From NCBI RefSeq assembly GCF_017794965.1, contig NZ_CP051240.1, positions 496,001-560,000 on the forward strand: a stretch of 64,000 nt of DNA. Reading direction: 5' to 3'. Each line of letters begins with the position of its first letter. The first letter of the stretch is position 1. Source of the DNA: Alcanivorax sp. GTDB taxonomy: Bacteria > Pseudomonadota > Gammaproteobacteria > Pseudomonadales > Alcanivoracaceae. A model generated the notes under the pieces. It did no database searches, was not told where the DNA came from, and worked only from the letters and a program-made list of their open reading frames with translations. The position numbers and the translations under genes are program-made. Positions 43,776 through 52,360 of this stretch are shown in pieces.

Positions 43776-44678
43776 TTGCTGCAACGGGCTAAGCGAATTC
43801 TGGTAATTCTGGCGCTGTGCGTATCCACAGCCTCTGTTTATGGTGCAACGGAGACGGACCCTGGGCCCCGGGAAGAGGCGCAGAGCGAGATAGAGAAGGG
43901 GCCGGTGATTTCCCAGTTCCGGGAAAACTGGATCCTGAGTGAACTGCGTACCCTGCGGCAAGACATGATGGAGTACCGCAACCAGATGAACCTGCTGGTC
44001 ACGGACCGGGAGCTGGAAGTGGCCGACAAGGCCATGGGGTATGCCACGAACACGGTGACCTACTTCTTCTATCTGATTGCCGGTGCGGCGTCCATTCTGG
44101 CGCTGGTGGGCTGGTCTACCATCCGGGACTTGAAGGACAACGTGCGGGTCTATGCGGAAAAGGAAATGGCCCGACTGACCAGCGAATACGAGTCCCGGCT
44201 GGCGGATCTGGAGCGTGAGCTGCGCAAGAAATCGCGCACCATTGCCGAGAACCAGGAAGAAATTGAGCGGACCAACGAGATTCACAGCCTGTGGCTCAAG
44301 AGCACCAAGGAGCCGAGCGCCCAGGCGAAGATCGAGATGTACGACCGCATTCTGGAACTGCGACCGGACGATGCGGAGGCGTTGGCCTGGAAGGCGGATG
44401 CCGCGCTGGAGCTGGGCGAGCAACGCTGGGCCCTGAGCCTGTGTGACCGGGTACTGGAAGTGGATGAAGAGAACTCCCATGCCCTTTACCAGCGGGCCTG
44501 TGCCTGGGCCGGGCTGGGTGAAATTGACAACGCCTTGCAGGATCTGGAGGCGGCGATAAATACTTCGGAAACCCTGGTGCGGCATGCCCGGGTGGAAGAA
44601 ATGTTCCGCCCGCTGCGTGATCTGGAGCGTTTCCAGGCGTTGGTGGGAAGCGGCAACGAGCCCTCCGGTACCGTCTGA
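43776..44678 (+). CDS. Exported/membrane TPR-repeat protein
   Basis: 300 aa from a TTG start that has a GGAGG site 7 bp upstream and yields a signal peptide (LLQRAKRILVILALCVSTASVYGA); the longer ATG frame from 43584 starts inside the MITE. After a short acidic segment come a membrane helix (TYFFYLIAGAASILALVGWSTI), a long coiled coil (about 115-170) and three TPR-like units (PDDAEALAWKADAALELGEQRWALSLCDRVLEVDEENSHALYQRACAWAGLGEIDNAL). Probably an envelope scaffold; no specific function is inferred. Confidence 0.75.
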   Translation: MLQRAKRILVILALCVSTASVYGATETDPGPREEAQSEIEKGPVISQFRENWILSELRTLRQDMMEYRNQMNLLVTDRELEVADKAMGYATNTVTYFFYLIAGAASILALVGWSTIRDLKDNVRVYAEKEMARLTSEYESRLADLERELRKKSRTIAENQEEIERTNEIHSLWLKSTKEPSAQAKIEMYDRILELRPDDAEALAWKADAALELGEQRWALSLCDRVLEVDEENSHALYQRACAWAGLGEIDNALQDLEAAINTSETLVRHARVEEMFRPLRDLERFQALVGSGNEPSGTV

Positions 44679-44760
44679 TAGGTGTTCGCTGTCACTCTAA
44701 TAGGCGCTGAAGCGCCGCTAAATGGTCAATTTGGCGGCGACTTTCTGCTAGACTTGCGCC

Positions 44761-44860
44761 CCCTTGTAGGAAAGGGTGATGACCCTCATATGAATAGGGT
44801 GTGACTTCTGCGGCCCCGACGTGACCCGGAAGCATAGTCATCACCTCTGTGGAGAATCCC
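44761..44860 (+). promoter_or_regulatory. Structured 5' leader of folE2, possible riboswitch
   Basis: A perfect 9-bp helix (44775-44783 with 44837-44845, GGTGATGAC/GTCATCACC) encloses two smaller stems, CCCT/AGGG (43-bp scale: 44783-44786, 44796-44799) and CTTC/GAAG (44805-44808, 44829-44832), forming a three-way junction that ends 7 bp before the Shine-Dalgarno. A -10-like TAGACT lies at 44749-44754, placing the transcript start near 44761. It does not match a riboswitch class I can name. Confidence 0.5.
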
Positions 44861-45820
44861 ATGACACGTGAAAACGGTGCTGGTGGCACCAAGCAGATGC
44901 CCGATGTGGCATCCAACTCCATGGTGGATCACATCCATAGCACCCTGGACTGGGTTGGCATGAGCGAGATCCATCTGCCTGCCCGGGTGAGCGATACCCT
45001 GGCCGGTGAGCGCCCGGTGAGCACCTCGATCCAGGCCTATGTGAATCTGGCGAACCCGGATGCCAAGGGTATCCACATGTCTCGCCTGTTCCTGATGCTG
45101 GAAGAAACCTTCGGCGATCACTCCGTCAGCGCGGCGTCCATTGAGCAACTGCTGCGCAACTTCCTGGAAACCCACGAAGGACTGAGCACCCGCGGTTTTG
45201 TCCAGCTGGATTTTGAATACTCCATGCGCCGTCCGGCTCTGAAAAGCAGCTACTCCGGCTGGAAGAGCTACCCGGTGAGCATCAAGGGCACCCTGTGTGA
45301 AGAAGGCATGCGCATCGAGATGTATGTGGAAGTGCCGTATTCCTCCACCTGCCCCTGCTCTGCGGCCCTGTCTCGCCAGTTGATCCAGGAGCAATTCCGC
45401 AAGGACTTCCAGGACGGCAAGATCGATGCGGAAGCCGTTTACGAGTGGCTCGGCACCGAAGAAGGGATTGTGGCAACCCCGCACAGTCAGCGCTCTGTGG
45501 CCCAGGTGCGTGTCCTGCTGGATCACACCGAAGGGGATGCGTTTCCGATCACGGCCCTGATCGATTCCATCGAGGGGGCGCTGAAGACGCCGGTACAGAC
45601 GGCGGTTAAGCGTGTGGATGAGCAGGAGTTCGCCCTGCTCAATGGCCAGAACCTGATGTTCTGTGAGGATGCGGCCCGTCGCCTGAAACAGGCCATCGAC
45701 CCGCAGACCTGCTACAAGGACTTCTGGTTGCGTGTGAATCACCTGGAAAGTCTCCACGCTCACAACGCGGTGGCCATTGTCACCAAGGAAGTGGACGGCG
45801 GTTACCTGCCAATCCCGTAA
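44861..45820 (+). CDS. folE2: GTP cyclohydrolase FolE2
   Basis: 319 aa from MTRENGAGGTKQMPDVAS (GGAG 6 bp upstream). COG1469 type IB enzyme that makes dihydroneopterin triphosphate for folate and queuosine. Conserved VYVNLANPDAKGIHMSRLF-like core, YSSTCPCSAALSRQLI with the active-site Cys, and ATPHSQRSVAQVRVLL. FolE2 does not require zinc and often substitutes for FolE under zinc limitation; no Zur box was seen here. This is notable beside the zinc uptake genes 15 kb away. Confidence 0.95.
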   Translation: MTRENGAGGTKQMPDVASNSMVDHIHSTLDWVGMSEIHLPARVSDTLAGERPVSTSIQAYVNLANPDAKGIHMSRLFLMLEETFGDHSVSAASIEQLLRNFLETHEGLSTRGFVQLDFEYSMRRPALKSSYSGWKSYPVSIKGTLCEEGMRIEMYVEVPYSSTCPCSAALSRQLIQEQFRKDFQDGKIDAEAVYEWLGTEEGIVATPHSQRSVAQVRVLLDHTEGDAFPITALIDSIEGALKTPVQTAVKRVDEQEFALLNGQNLMFCEDAARRLKQAIDPQTCYKDFWLRVNHLESLHAHNAVAIVTKEVDGGYLPIP

Positions 45821-45843
45821 GGAACGGCGGGCAACAAAAGCAA

Positions 45844-45867
45844 GGCGGCCATCGGCCGCCTTTTTTT
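45844..45867 (+). terminator. Rho-independent terminator of folE2
   Basis: GGCGGCC-ATC-GGCCGCC followed by seven T's. Confidence 0.93.
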
Positions 45868-45869
45868 GT

Positions 45870-46463
45870 GGTTCATCGCAGAATGACGGGAAACAGGGGC
45901 AGGGCTGGACTGGCCGAGGCCGATTTTCGATCTTGAGGAGGGAACGTAGCGTAGCGGAGTAACGCACGGAGTGCGGCCCGAAGGGTGAGCGAAGCGAATA
46001 ATTTGCTTGCAGACGAAGGTTTTCCCGCACTCGACCAAAACCCTTCGCTTGCAAGCAAGCTCCCACAGGGAGAATCGGAGCAACGTTCGCTGATACTGAT
46101 GTTCAGTCACCTTTCCCTCTGACCCACAATAAAACCCATCGTTTTACCTCAGTGATCTCTGCGACATCTATATCCGCTGTAGGAGCGGCCGTTCGGCCGC
46201 GATCCGAGCCTAAGCGAGGAAGTGAGTTTCGAGTTTCGGTAAGCGAGTTGCGAAGATCGAAACCCGAACCCGACAGCCGGTTTCAGCTCTTCGAAACTCG
46301 GCACTCGAAACTCGCTTCTGGAATCTCTACCTCGCCAAGACTCCGGTCGCCTGCAGGCAGGCTCCTACGGAAAAAAAAGGGGGGCTTCGCGGAAATCCGC
46401 GATGAACCAAAAAAAGGGACGCCGAAGCGTCCCGTTTTGTTGGCGCGTTGCCTGTTGCTGCGC
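45870..46463. other. Repeat-dense intergenic region between folE2 and the GMC gene
   Basis: No gene. It contains a REP copy at about 46045-46072 (GTGGGAGCTTGCTTGCAAGCG on the minus strand) whose sequence recurs at 55230; a REP pair at 46174-46370 bracketing heptad element 13; and hairpins GCGGAAATCCGC (46389-46400) and GGGACGC-CGAA-GCGTCCC (46415-46432) with flanking A and T runs, the latter a likely terminator for the GMC operon on the minus strand. Confidence 0.65.
46222..46319. repeat. Heptad inverted-repeat element 13 (GAGTTTC type) nested in a REP pair
   Basis: Left arm 46222-46258 (GAGTTTC units with variants), right arm 46285-46319 inverted (TCGAAAC, TCGGCAC, TCGAAAC). Outside it, on both sides, are extended REPs (GTAGGAGC...GCGATCCGAGCCT...GGAATC) in opposite orientation, so the whole is a composite palindrome. 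The same extended REP tail (GATTCCAGAA) follows the REP at 26329. Confidence 0.75.
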
Positions 46464-48230
46464 TTACAGGTTGCGGCGCTCGCAGGCCACGGTGACACGG
46501 GGATCCACCGAGGTTGTCGGCAGGCCCCAGCGGTTGACCCAGCAGCTACCACCGAAATGTTTCTCCATGATCTTCTCGGCGGTGCGGGTGGCGATGGCCT
46601 GGGTGGTCAGGGTCGGGTTAGGGCCCCCCAGCGCATTGGCCAGCGACGAGTTGTCGGCGATGTACAAGCCCTGCACGGCGCGTGCCTCACCGTTCTCATC
46701 CACGACAGAGTTGGCAGGGTCGCTGCCCATGCGCATGCTCGACTGCATGTGAATCAGGGAGGGTGGCGCCTTCGGGCGAATCACCTCTGAGGCGCCGGCG
46801 GCCTTGAGCAAATCCACCGCTTTTTGGGTCAGGTACTCGCGGTTGCTGCGTGTCCGTGCGGTGAAGTTGGCGGTTTGTGCGTTCACCAGCGGTACCGGGC
46901 CGTTTTCATCGGCCGGCTGGGCGGACAGGGAGACGCTGTTGCGTGGATCCACATCGTCGTCGGTGAGGATCACGATGCTGACCAAACGATCGATGTCGCT
47001 CATGGTCTCTTTCAGCTTGGGGCCGACCAGCCGACCGACCACATCCGCACCGGATTGATCCACTTCGCCGCTGTGATCATAGGCGCCCGCGATGCCGGCT
47101 TCACTGCCCAGGAAGGCGTTGGCCGCATAGGCGCCGGGCATGCCGCCGAAGGATTCGAATGAACCGTACCCCGGGAAGTCCGCACGCACGGCAGAGGCGG
47201 GGCCCTGGCTGCCTTTGGTTTCAAACGGCATGACCCCGGTCACCACGTCGGTGGCATGGGTGGTCAGGCCCTTGCCGACCCAGCCATTGTCGTTGGGTAG
47301 CCCGCTGTTCAGCCACAGCCGCGGTGTCTCGATCGCGCCGGCGGCCATGACGACCACTTTGGCCGTTTCTACCTGGGTTTCCCCGGTGGCACCAATGCGG
47401 AAGCCGACCCCCACCGCCTTCAGGCTGGCGCCACTGCCTTCGGTCAGCACCTGGGTGACAAAGGCATCGTCGATAATCTCTGCGGCCTTGCCATGGCGGG
47501 ACCACAGGTCAGCAGTGAGTGCCATGGGCGCATAGCTGTTATAGGTGGAGCGTTTGGCTTTCAGGTTGCGCGGCGCCCGGCGGGGCATGCTGCAGCCCTG
47601 GTAGCAGTGGCCGCAGTAGGTGCAACCGCGGGCCCAGGGGAATTTCAGCCAGTCGGCCTTGTCGGTGCGGCCGGCAAGCCCACCGGGTTGCAGGATAGCG
47701 TTCTGCTGGGGACGGAAGCTGGCCTTGTCCACATCCTTGCCGCGCTCGTAGTGCAGGCCGATGCCTTCGGCACCACGAATAAACACTTCTTCCTTGGTGC
47801 CCATGGCCGCCGTCTGCACCGGCAGGATCTTTTCCACCCAGCGGTAATAGGGCTTCAGCTCGTCATAGCTGAAGGGGAACAGGTAATTGTTGTCATACAG
47901 GCTTTTGTCTGCGCCGTTGTAGCCGGCAAAACTGCCGGGCATGGCACGGGGTGAATTGCCAAAGTACTGCAGCGTCGTGCCGCCCACCCCGGCGGTCTGA
48001 AAGGCGGTGGACGCTTGGGCATATTCGCGCCGCCAGGGGCCCATGGCGGGATCGGTCGGGCCCCAGCGCAATACGCCCTGGGAGGCACTCTCATATAGAG
48101 GCCATTCCTGCTCGGCGTCACCGGTGTGGCGGCCCGCCTCCAGCATGAGTACATCCAGGCCCTGTTCGGCCAGTTCCTTGGCGACTACGGCGCCACCACC
48201 CCCGGCACCGATAATGATTACGTCACGCAT
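46464..48230 (-). CDS. GMC-family FAD oxidoreductase
   Basis: 588 aa. N-terminal Rossmann motif (VIIIGAGGGGAVVAKELAEQGLDVLMLEAG), GVGGTTLQYFG, and C-terminal GMC block GLYIADNSSLANALGGPNPTLTTQAIATRTAEKI. A cysteine-rich CTYCGHCYQGC motif near 200 sets it in the branch with gluconate-dehydrogenase-like or long-chain alcohol oxidising enzymes. The partner Tat-signal protein 52 bp upstream resembles the small subunit of such dehydrogenases. Substrate unknown; an alcohol from hydrocarbon metabolism is a reasonable guess. Confidence 0.85.
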   Translation of the reverse strand: MRDVIIIGAGGGGAVVAKELAEQGLDVLMLEAGRHTGDAEQEWPLYESASQGVLRWGPTDPAMGPWRREYAQASTAFQTAGVGGTTLQYFGNSPRAMPGSFAGYNGADKSLYDNNYLFPFSYDELKPYYRWVEKILPVQTAAMGTKEEVFIRGAEGIGLHYERGKDVDKASFRPQQNAILQPGGLAGRTDKADWLKFPWARGCTYCGHCYQGCSMPRRAPRNLKAKRSTYNSYAPMALTADLWSRHGKAAEIIDDAFVTQVLTEGSGASLKAVGVGFRIGATGETQVETAKVVVMAAGAIETPRLWLNSGLPNDNGWVGKGLTTHATDVVTGVMPFETKGSQGPASAVRADFPGYGSFESFGGMPGAYAANAFLGSEAGIAGAYDHSGEVDQSGADVVGRLVGPKLKETMSDIDRLVSIVILTDDDVDPRNSVSLSAQPADENGPVPLVNAQTANFTARTRSNREYLTQKAVDLLKAAGASEVIRPKAPPSLIHMQSSMRMGSDPANSVVDENGEARAVQGLYIADNSSLANALGGPNPTLTTQAIATRTAEKIMEKHFGGSCWVNRWGLPTTSVDPRVTVACERRNL

Positions 48231-48282
48231 GGCGTTATTCCTTCTGAATTTTTTTGGTTTGCTTGGCTAGCGTGTTGTTCGA

Positions 48283-48987
48283 TCAGTAGTCGTAGGCGAA
48301 ACGCTGGTTACGGTAGTAACCCTGGTAATCATCCCGTCCCACCGAAATGCCCTTGTAGTCGCTGATCTGCCAGCCCACCGGCTCGGCTATCAGTTCGCCG
48401 GTGAGCGGATTGAGCACGCCGGCTTCGGAGTAGCTCACCAGCCCGGAATAGAGCAGCAGGGCATTGGCCAGCGTGATCAGTTCGGCGCCAGCCAGTCCGC
48501 TCTCCATGGCGCTGAAAACGGCCACTTTTTCGTTCCAGGTCAGGTTGGCAAAGCGCGCGCTGAACGGGCCGGTGACCGTGGGGTTGATGAAATCCGTAAC
48601 GTTATCCAGCGCGAAGCTGATCAATTCGGAGAGTGAATCGAACGGCGGCGGTGCCAGGCCGGCGGTATTGAGGCCAAATTCCAGAGGGAGCTGGGCATTG
48701 GCCTCCACGCCACCGGGCTGGTCGTCGGTGAGCTGCTGCTGCACGGAGTAGGGGTCTGCGCCGGGGACCACAAACGCGAGCACCGCATTGAGGGTGTCGG
48801 TAATCATGGCCGGTGGCAGAACCGCGGCGTGGGCCTTGCGGCTTTTCAGCAGCGCCGCTGCGGCGGCCACGGCTGCCGTAACCAGTGCAGAGCGGGCAAG
48901 AAACTGTCGCCGGGAGAGGGGTGCCAGGGGCTGATCTTCTGGCGCCTCGCTGGCTTTTTCTGTGATGTTATTTTGATGCTTTGTCAT
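48283..48987 (-). CDS. Tat-exported partner subunit of the GMC oxidoreductase
   Basis: 234 aa from MTKHQNNITEKASEAPE (GGAG 8 bp upstream). The twin-arginine signal is SRRQFLARSALVTAAVAAAAALL. The rest resembles gluconate 2-dehydrogenase subunit 3-like proteins, with no cofactor motif. Its Tat signal suggests it carries the signal-less GMC protein to the periplasm as a folded complex. Ends with an aromatic RNQRFAYDY tail. First gene of a two-gene operon. Confidence 0.8.
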   Translation of the reverse strand: MTKHQNNITEKASEAPEDQPLAPLSRRQFLARSALVTAAVAAAAALLKSRKAHAAVLPPAMITDTLNAVLAFVVPGADPYSVQQQLTDDQPGGVEANAQLPLEFGLNTAGLAPPPFDSLSELISFALDNVTDFINPTVTGPFSARFANLTWNEKVAVFSAMESGLAGAELITLANALLLYSGLVSYSEAGVLNPLTGELIAEPVGWQISDYKGISVGRDDYQGYYRNQRFAYDY

Positions 48988-49420
48988 TATTTTTTCTCCA
49001 GAAAAAATAAAAAAGTCGTATCCCCGATGACTGACGCTAATGAAAAAAATTGCCCAAAAAAAGGAAATTTTTTTGCATATTTTGTGCACGTGAGTATCCA
49101 CTACGGTGAGCCATTGCCCATGATTTACAGGGTTTCAGCGGGGTGTGGCGAAAAGGTGCCGTTGGTGGTTGTGGGAAATAACGCTAAAAATCGCCAGTTT
49201 GTGGCAATAAATGTGATGGGGCGCACGGTTTGTAAAGTCACCAGCGTGGGAGGGAAGCGGCACCAAGGTACAAAAAGGAAACAGATACAGGGGGGATTGT
49301 GACCTTGTGCAAGGAATGGCACTGTCGTGTCGGCTAGATTTGCGGGGGCATTGTGTGCGGTGGCCCGTGATGCCGGCACGACCATAACAATAACAACGTA
49401 TTCCCAGGCAGGGAGTCGCT
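48988..49420. other. Divergent control region between the GMC operon and the LuxR gene
   Basis: 433 bp without a convincing gene. A palindrome CCTTG-TG-CAAGG lies at 49303-49314. AT-rich sequence next to the GMC side fits promoters. The divergent LuxR protein is the likely regulator. Confidence 0.45.
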
Positions 49421-52051
49421 ATGAGTTCGGGACGAACCACACGTCAGTTATCCGGCCAGTTCTACCGGCGGGAGCTGGTAGAACACCTCAATGGCTGCCA
49501 TGACTATCCACTGACCTTGCTGCTGGCGCCGGCCGGCTCCGGCAAGTCCACCCTGTTGAACCAGTGGCGCCAACAAATGGCCATGGAGCAGGTGGTATTC
49601 ATGGCCATTCAGCCATCGGACGATGACCCGGTGCGGTTCCTGCGACGTTTCGCCGAGCGCACCCGCGCGCTGGTGCCCGCGTTTGATACCTCCTGGTTCA
49701 TGCCGTTTGATGTGTCGGAATTGCCGCCCTCTTCCATTGCCGAGGCCTTGCTGGATGCCCTTGGGCAAGTCCAGGAACCGCTCTACATCGTGTTTGATGA
49801 CTTTCAGCACATTCGCAACGCAGAGACCCTGAAAGTCCTGGATGTGATGTGCGCCGCGCCGCCGGGGCGGGTACATCTGCTGATTGCAAGTCGCACCCGT
49901 CCCGGTTTGAATCTGACCGCCCTGCGTTTGCATGACGCGTTGCTGGAGCTGGATGCCAGTGCATTGCGGGTCAGCCGTGATGAGGTGATCGAACTGAACC
50001 AGCGCCTGGGCGGCGCGCCTCTGGAAGACGATGCCCTGGATCACCTGATGAGCATTACCGAGGGCTGGGTAGCGGGCGTCAAAATCGCGCTCATGGGGGC
50101 AATGGGGTCTGGAGTGAATACCCTGCATGATTTCCATGCCAGCCAGCCGGAGATCATGGAGTATTTTGGCCATGCGGTGCTCAAGGGGTTGCCGGAGTAC
50201 GCCAGAAAACTGTTTCTGGAAAGCAGCCTGTTGGATCACTTCAATGCGGATATCGGCGATGCGGTGCTGGACACCACCCACTCGGCAGCGCTGATGGAAG
50301 AATTGTCCCGCCGGGAGCTGTTTATCATCCCGGTACCCGGGCGCCCTGGCTGGTACCGCTATCACGCGCTGCTGCGTGAGTTTCTGCAAACCCGGGTCCG
50401 TATCGACATGCCGGAGTGTGTGGCCCCCATTCATGCTCGCGCTACGGCCTATTTCCTGCAGCAGGGGGACTACGAACAGGGGCTCTGGCACGCACTGCGT
50501 GCGGATGATGTGGAGTTGTTGCTGGATGCGCTGGCGTGGGCGTTCGATTTCTGGCTACGCGAGGGCTACGCCAGCCAGATTCTGGAATGGGCAGAGCAGA
50601 TCCCGGATGAGGAGTTGCTGGCACGCCTGGATCTGGCCGCGCCGCTGATCAGTACCCTGACCCTGTCCCGCCATTTTTTCCGCGCCCGCTTCTATCTGGA
50701 TGCCTATCGGGACCAGGTGTCTGCCGCATCGCAGCAGGACCCGGATGCCCAGCAGACGCTCACCTTCCTGGAGCTGCATCTACAGCTGTTTCAGCACGAT
50801 ACGGATTTCATGGAAGGGGCCAATCTCTCCCTGCTGATGGAGACCAGCAGCCATCGGGATGTGCGCGCCTTTTCCCTGGCCATGGTGGCGTACTACCACT
50901 TGCAGCACGGTCGTCTGCAATCGGCGCTGGCGTTCTCCTCTCAGGCCCGCGAGGTGTTGATGCAGCTGGGTCAGCATTTTACTGCCGGTTACGCCGGGCT
51001 GATCAGTGCGCTGGCCCATCATCAGCTGGGCAATATTGCCGAGGCGGTGACCCTGGTGAGTGAACAGTTTGTCGCCACGCCCCGGGACTGTCCCACCTGG
51101 ACGTTGTGGGCCACCGGCATGGTGGTGGTGCTGTACGACCAGAACCGCCTGGAAGAAGCGCGTCAGCTGTGTGAAGACCTGTTGCCGCTGGTGTCTTCTG
51201 CGTCGGCCACGGAAGTGATCCACACCGTGTACCTGATTCTCTCACGGTTGCAGCACCACCAGGGCAACCGCAAGAACTCCCTGCGCATGCTGGACAAGCT
51301 GTACAGCATTCTGCTGTTGGGGAACTACGAGCGCTTCATGAGTGGGGCGGTACTGGAGATGGTACGACAGGCCTATGTGAACGGTGACTGGGCACGGCTG
51401 GACGCGGTTGCCGAACGGTTTCAGTTAAGCCAATGGGTGGAGGGTAATCTCGGCCAGGCGCCGGCGGATTACAGCCAGAGCTGGGAGCGCCGGGGGCTGG
51501 CGGCGGTGTACTGGCTGATGGCCTCCGCCCGCCACGGGGAGGCAGAAGCGGCACTCATACTGCTGCGTGATGTGATCAATCGCGCCGGCATTCGCAGCCG
51601 CGGCGCGATCATGGAGGCCAACCTGCTGGTGCTGGCCGGCAAGCATGGCAGCGACATGGAGCAGCTGCGCGGTATCGAGACCCTCATCAGTCGGCATGGT
51701 CTGATGAATATCAACCGCTCTGTGTTTGATGAGGCGCCGGGCCTGGGCGGGCTGATGAGCGATCTGTGGCGGCGGGGACGGCTCTGCCTGCCTGACTTTT
51801 ACACCCAGCTGTTTTCGGGGATCTTTGATCAGGAGCCGGAGCAACAACCCCTGGATGTGGATCCCGCTTCTGTCCTGACACCCAAGGAGTTCGAGATCTT
51901 CGAGCTGCTGCAGAACGGGTTGAGCAACGCCAGGATCAGTGAGCAGACCGGCGTGTCTGTCACCACCACCAAGTGGCACCTGAAAAATATCTACAGCAAG
52001 CTGGGGGTCTCCAACCGCACCGAAGCCGTCCTGCGCGCCACGTCGAGATGA
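49421..52051 (+). CDS. MalT/AlkS-type LuxR-family ATP-dependent regulator
   Basis: 876 aa. Short N-terminus, STAND NTPase with Walker A APAGSGKST (near residue 40) and Walker B IVFDDFQHI, WxYR-like box (GWYRYHALLREFLQTR), a long TPR-like helical region (about 380-790) and a C-terminal LuxR helix-turn-helix (VLTPKEFEIFELLQNGLSNARISEQTGVSVTTTKWHLKNIYSKLGVSNRTEAVLR). The same architecture as MalT and alkane regulator AlkS. It is divergent from the GMC operon and upstream of the haem peroxidase gene; either may be a target. The stop codon touches heptad element 14. Confidence 0.9.
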   Translation: MSSGRTTRQLSGQFYRRELVEHLNGCHDYPLTLLLAPAGSGKSTLLNQWRQQMAMEQVVFMAIQPSDDDPVRFLRRFAERTRALVPAFDTSWFMPFDVSELPPSSIAEALLDALGQVQEPLYIVFDDFQHIRNAETLKVLDVMCAAPPGRVHLLIASRTRPGLNLTALRLHDALLELDASALRVSRDEVIELNQRLGGAPLEDDALDHLMSITEGWVAGVKIALMGAMGSGVNTLHDFHASQPEIMEYFGHAVLKGLPEYARKLFLESSLLDHFNADIGDAVLDTTHSAALMEELSRRELFIIPVPGRPGWYRYHALLREFLQTRVRIDMPECVAPIHARATAYFLQQGDYEQGLWHALRADDVELLLDALAWAFDFWLREGYASQILEWAEQIPDEELLARLDLAAPLISTLTLSRHFFRARFYLDAYRDQVSAASQQDPDAQQTLTFLELHLQLFQHDTDFMEGANLSLLMETSSHRDVRAFSLAMVAYYHLQHGRLQSALAFSSQAREVLMQLGQHFTAGYAGLISALAHHQLGNIAEAVTLVSEQFVATPRDCPTWTLWATGMVVVLYDQNRLEEARQLCEDLLPLVSSASATEVIHTVYLILSRLQHHQGNRKNSLRMLDKLYSILLLGNYERFMSGAVLEMVRQAYVNGDWARLDAVAERFQLSQWVEGNLGQAPADYSQSWERRGLAAVYWLMASARHGEAEAALILLRDVINRAGIRSRGAIMEANLLVLAGKHGSDMEQLRGIETLISRHGLMNINRSVFDEAPGLGGLMSDLWRRGRLCLPDFYTQLFSGIFDQEPEQQPLDVDPASVLTPKEFEIFELLQNGLSNARISEQTGVSVTTTKWHLKNIYSKLGVSNRTEAVLRATSR

Positions 52052-52213
52052 GTTGAAAGTTTAAAGTTGAAAGTTCAAAAGCGCGGGTGAGGACGATGGG
52101 GATTTGCCATGTCGTGCCCGCGCTCAGAGGCCTGATTGTCGCTTGATCCCAGAGCCAGAGGGCCAGGGCCAGGTTTTGATTCTCCTTTTCAACTTTAAAC
52201 TTTGAACTTTCAA
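52051..52213. repeat. Heptad inverted-repeat element 14 (AGTTNAA type)
   Basis: Left arm 52051-52078 (AGTTGAA, AGTTTAA, AGTTGAA, AGTTCAA) begins in the stop codon of the LuxR gene; right arm 52186-52213 is inverted. The loop start resembles that of element 2, and CCATGTCGTGCCCGCG (52107-52122) is the near-reverse-complement of a loop segment in element 2. The remaining bases to 52360 hold a C-run and G-rich hairpin, and the next Shine-Dalgarno. Confidence 0.88.
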
Positions 52214-52360
52214 CTGCTCCCCAAACCTTGAACCCGTTCGCGTTTTCCCTTCCCGTCCCCCCCCGCCCCCTCCCGGAGGAGGGGGTGGGTAGGGGGCGCC
52301 GTTGCTAGAGTCCTGCCGTTGTCTGAATTACCCCGATAAAAACAACGACGGAGACTACTC

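Noticed and set aside
44700..44860. Zur box before folE2
   Set aside because: No sequence resembling the gammaproteobacterial Zur palindrome was found; the dyad present is better explained as an RNA stem.
52255..52300. C-rich and G-rich stretch as a possible G-quadruplex element
   Set aside because: A short low-complexity run in a spacer; a simple hairpin explains it and nothing indicates function.
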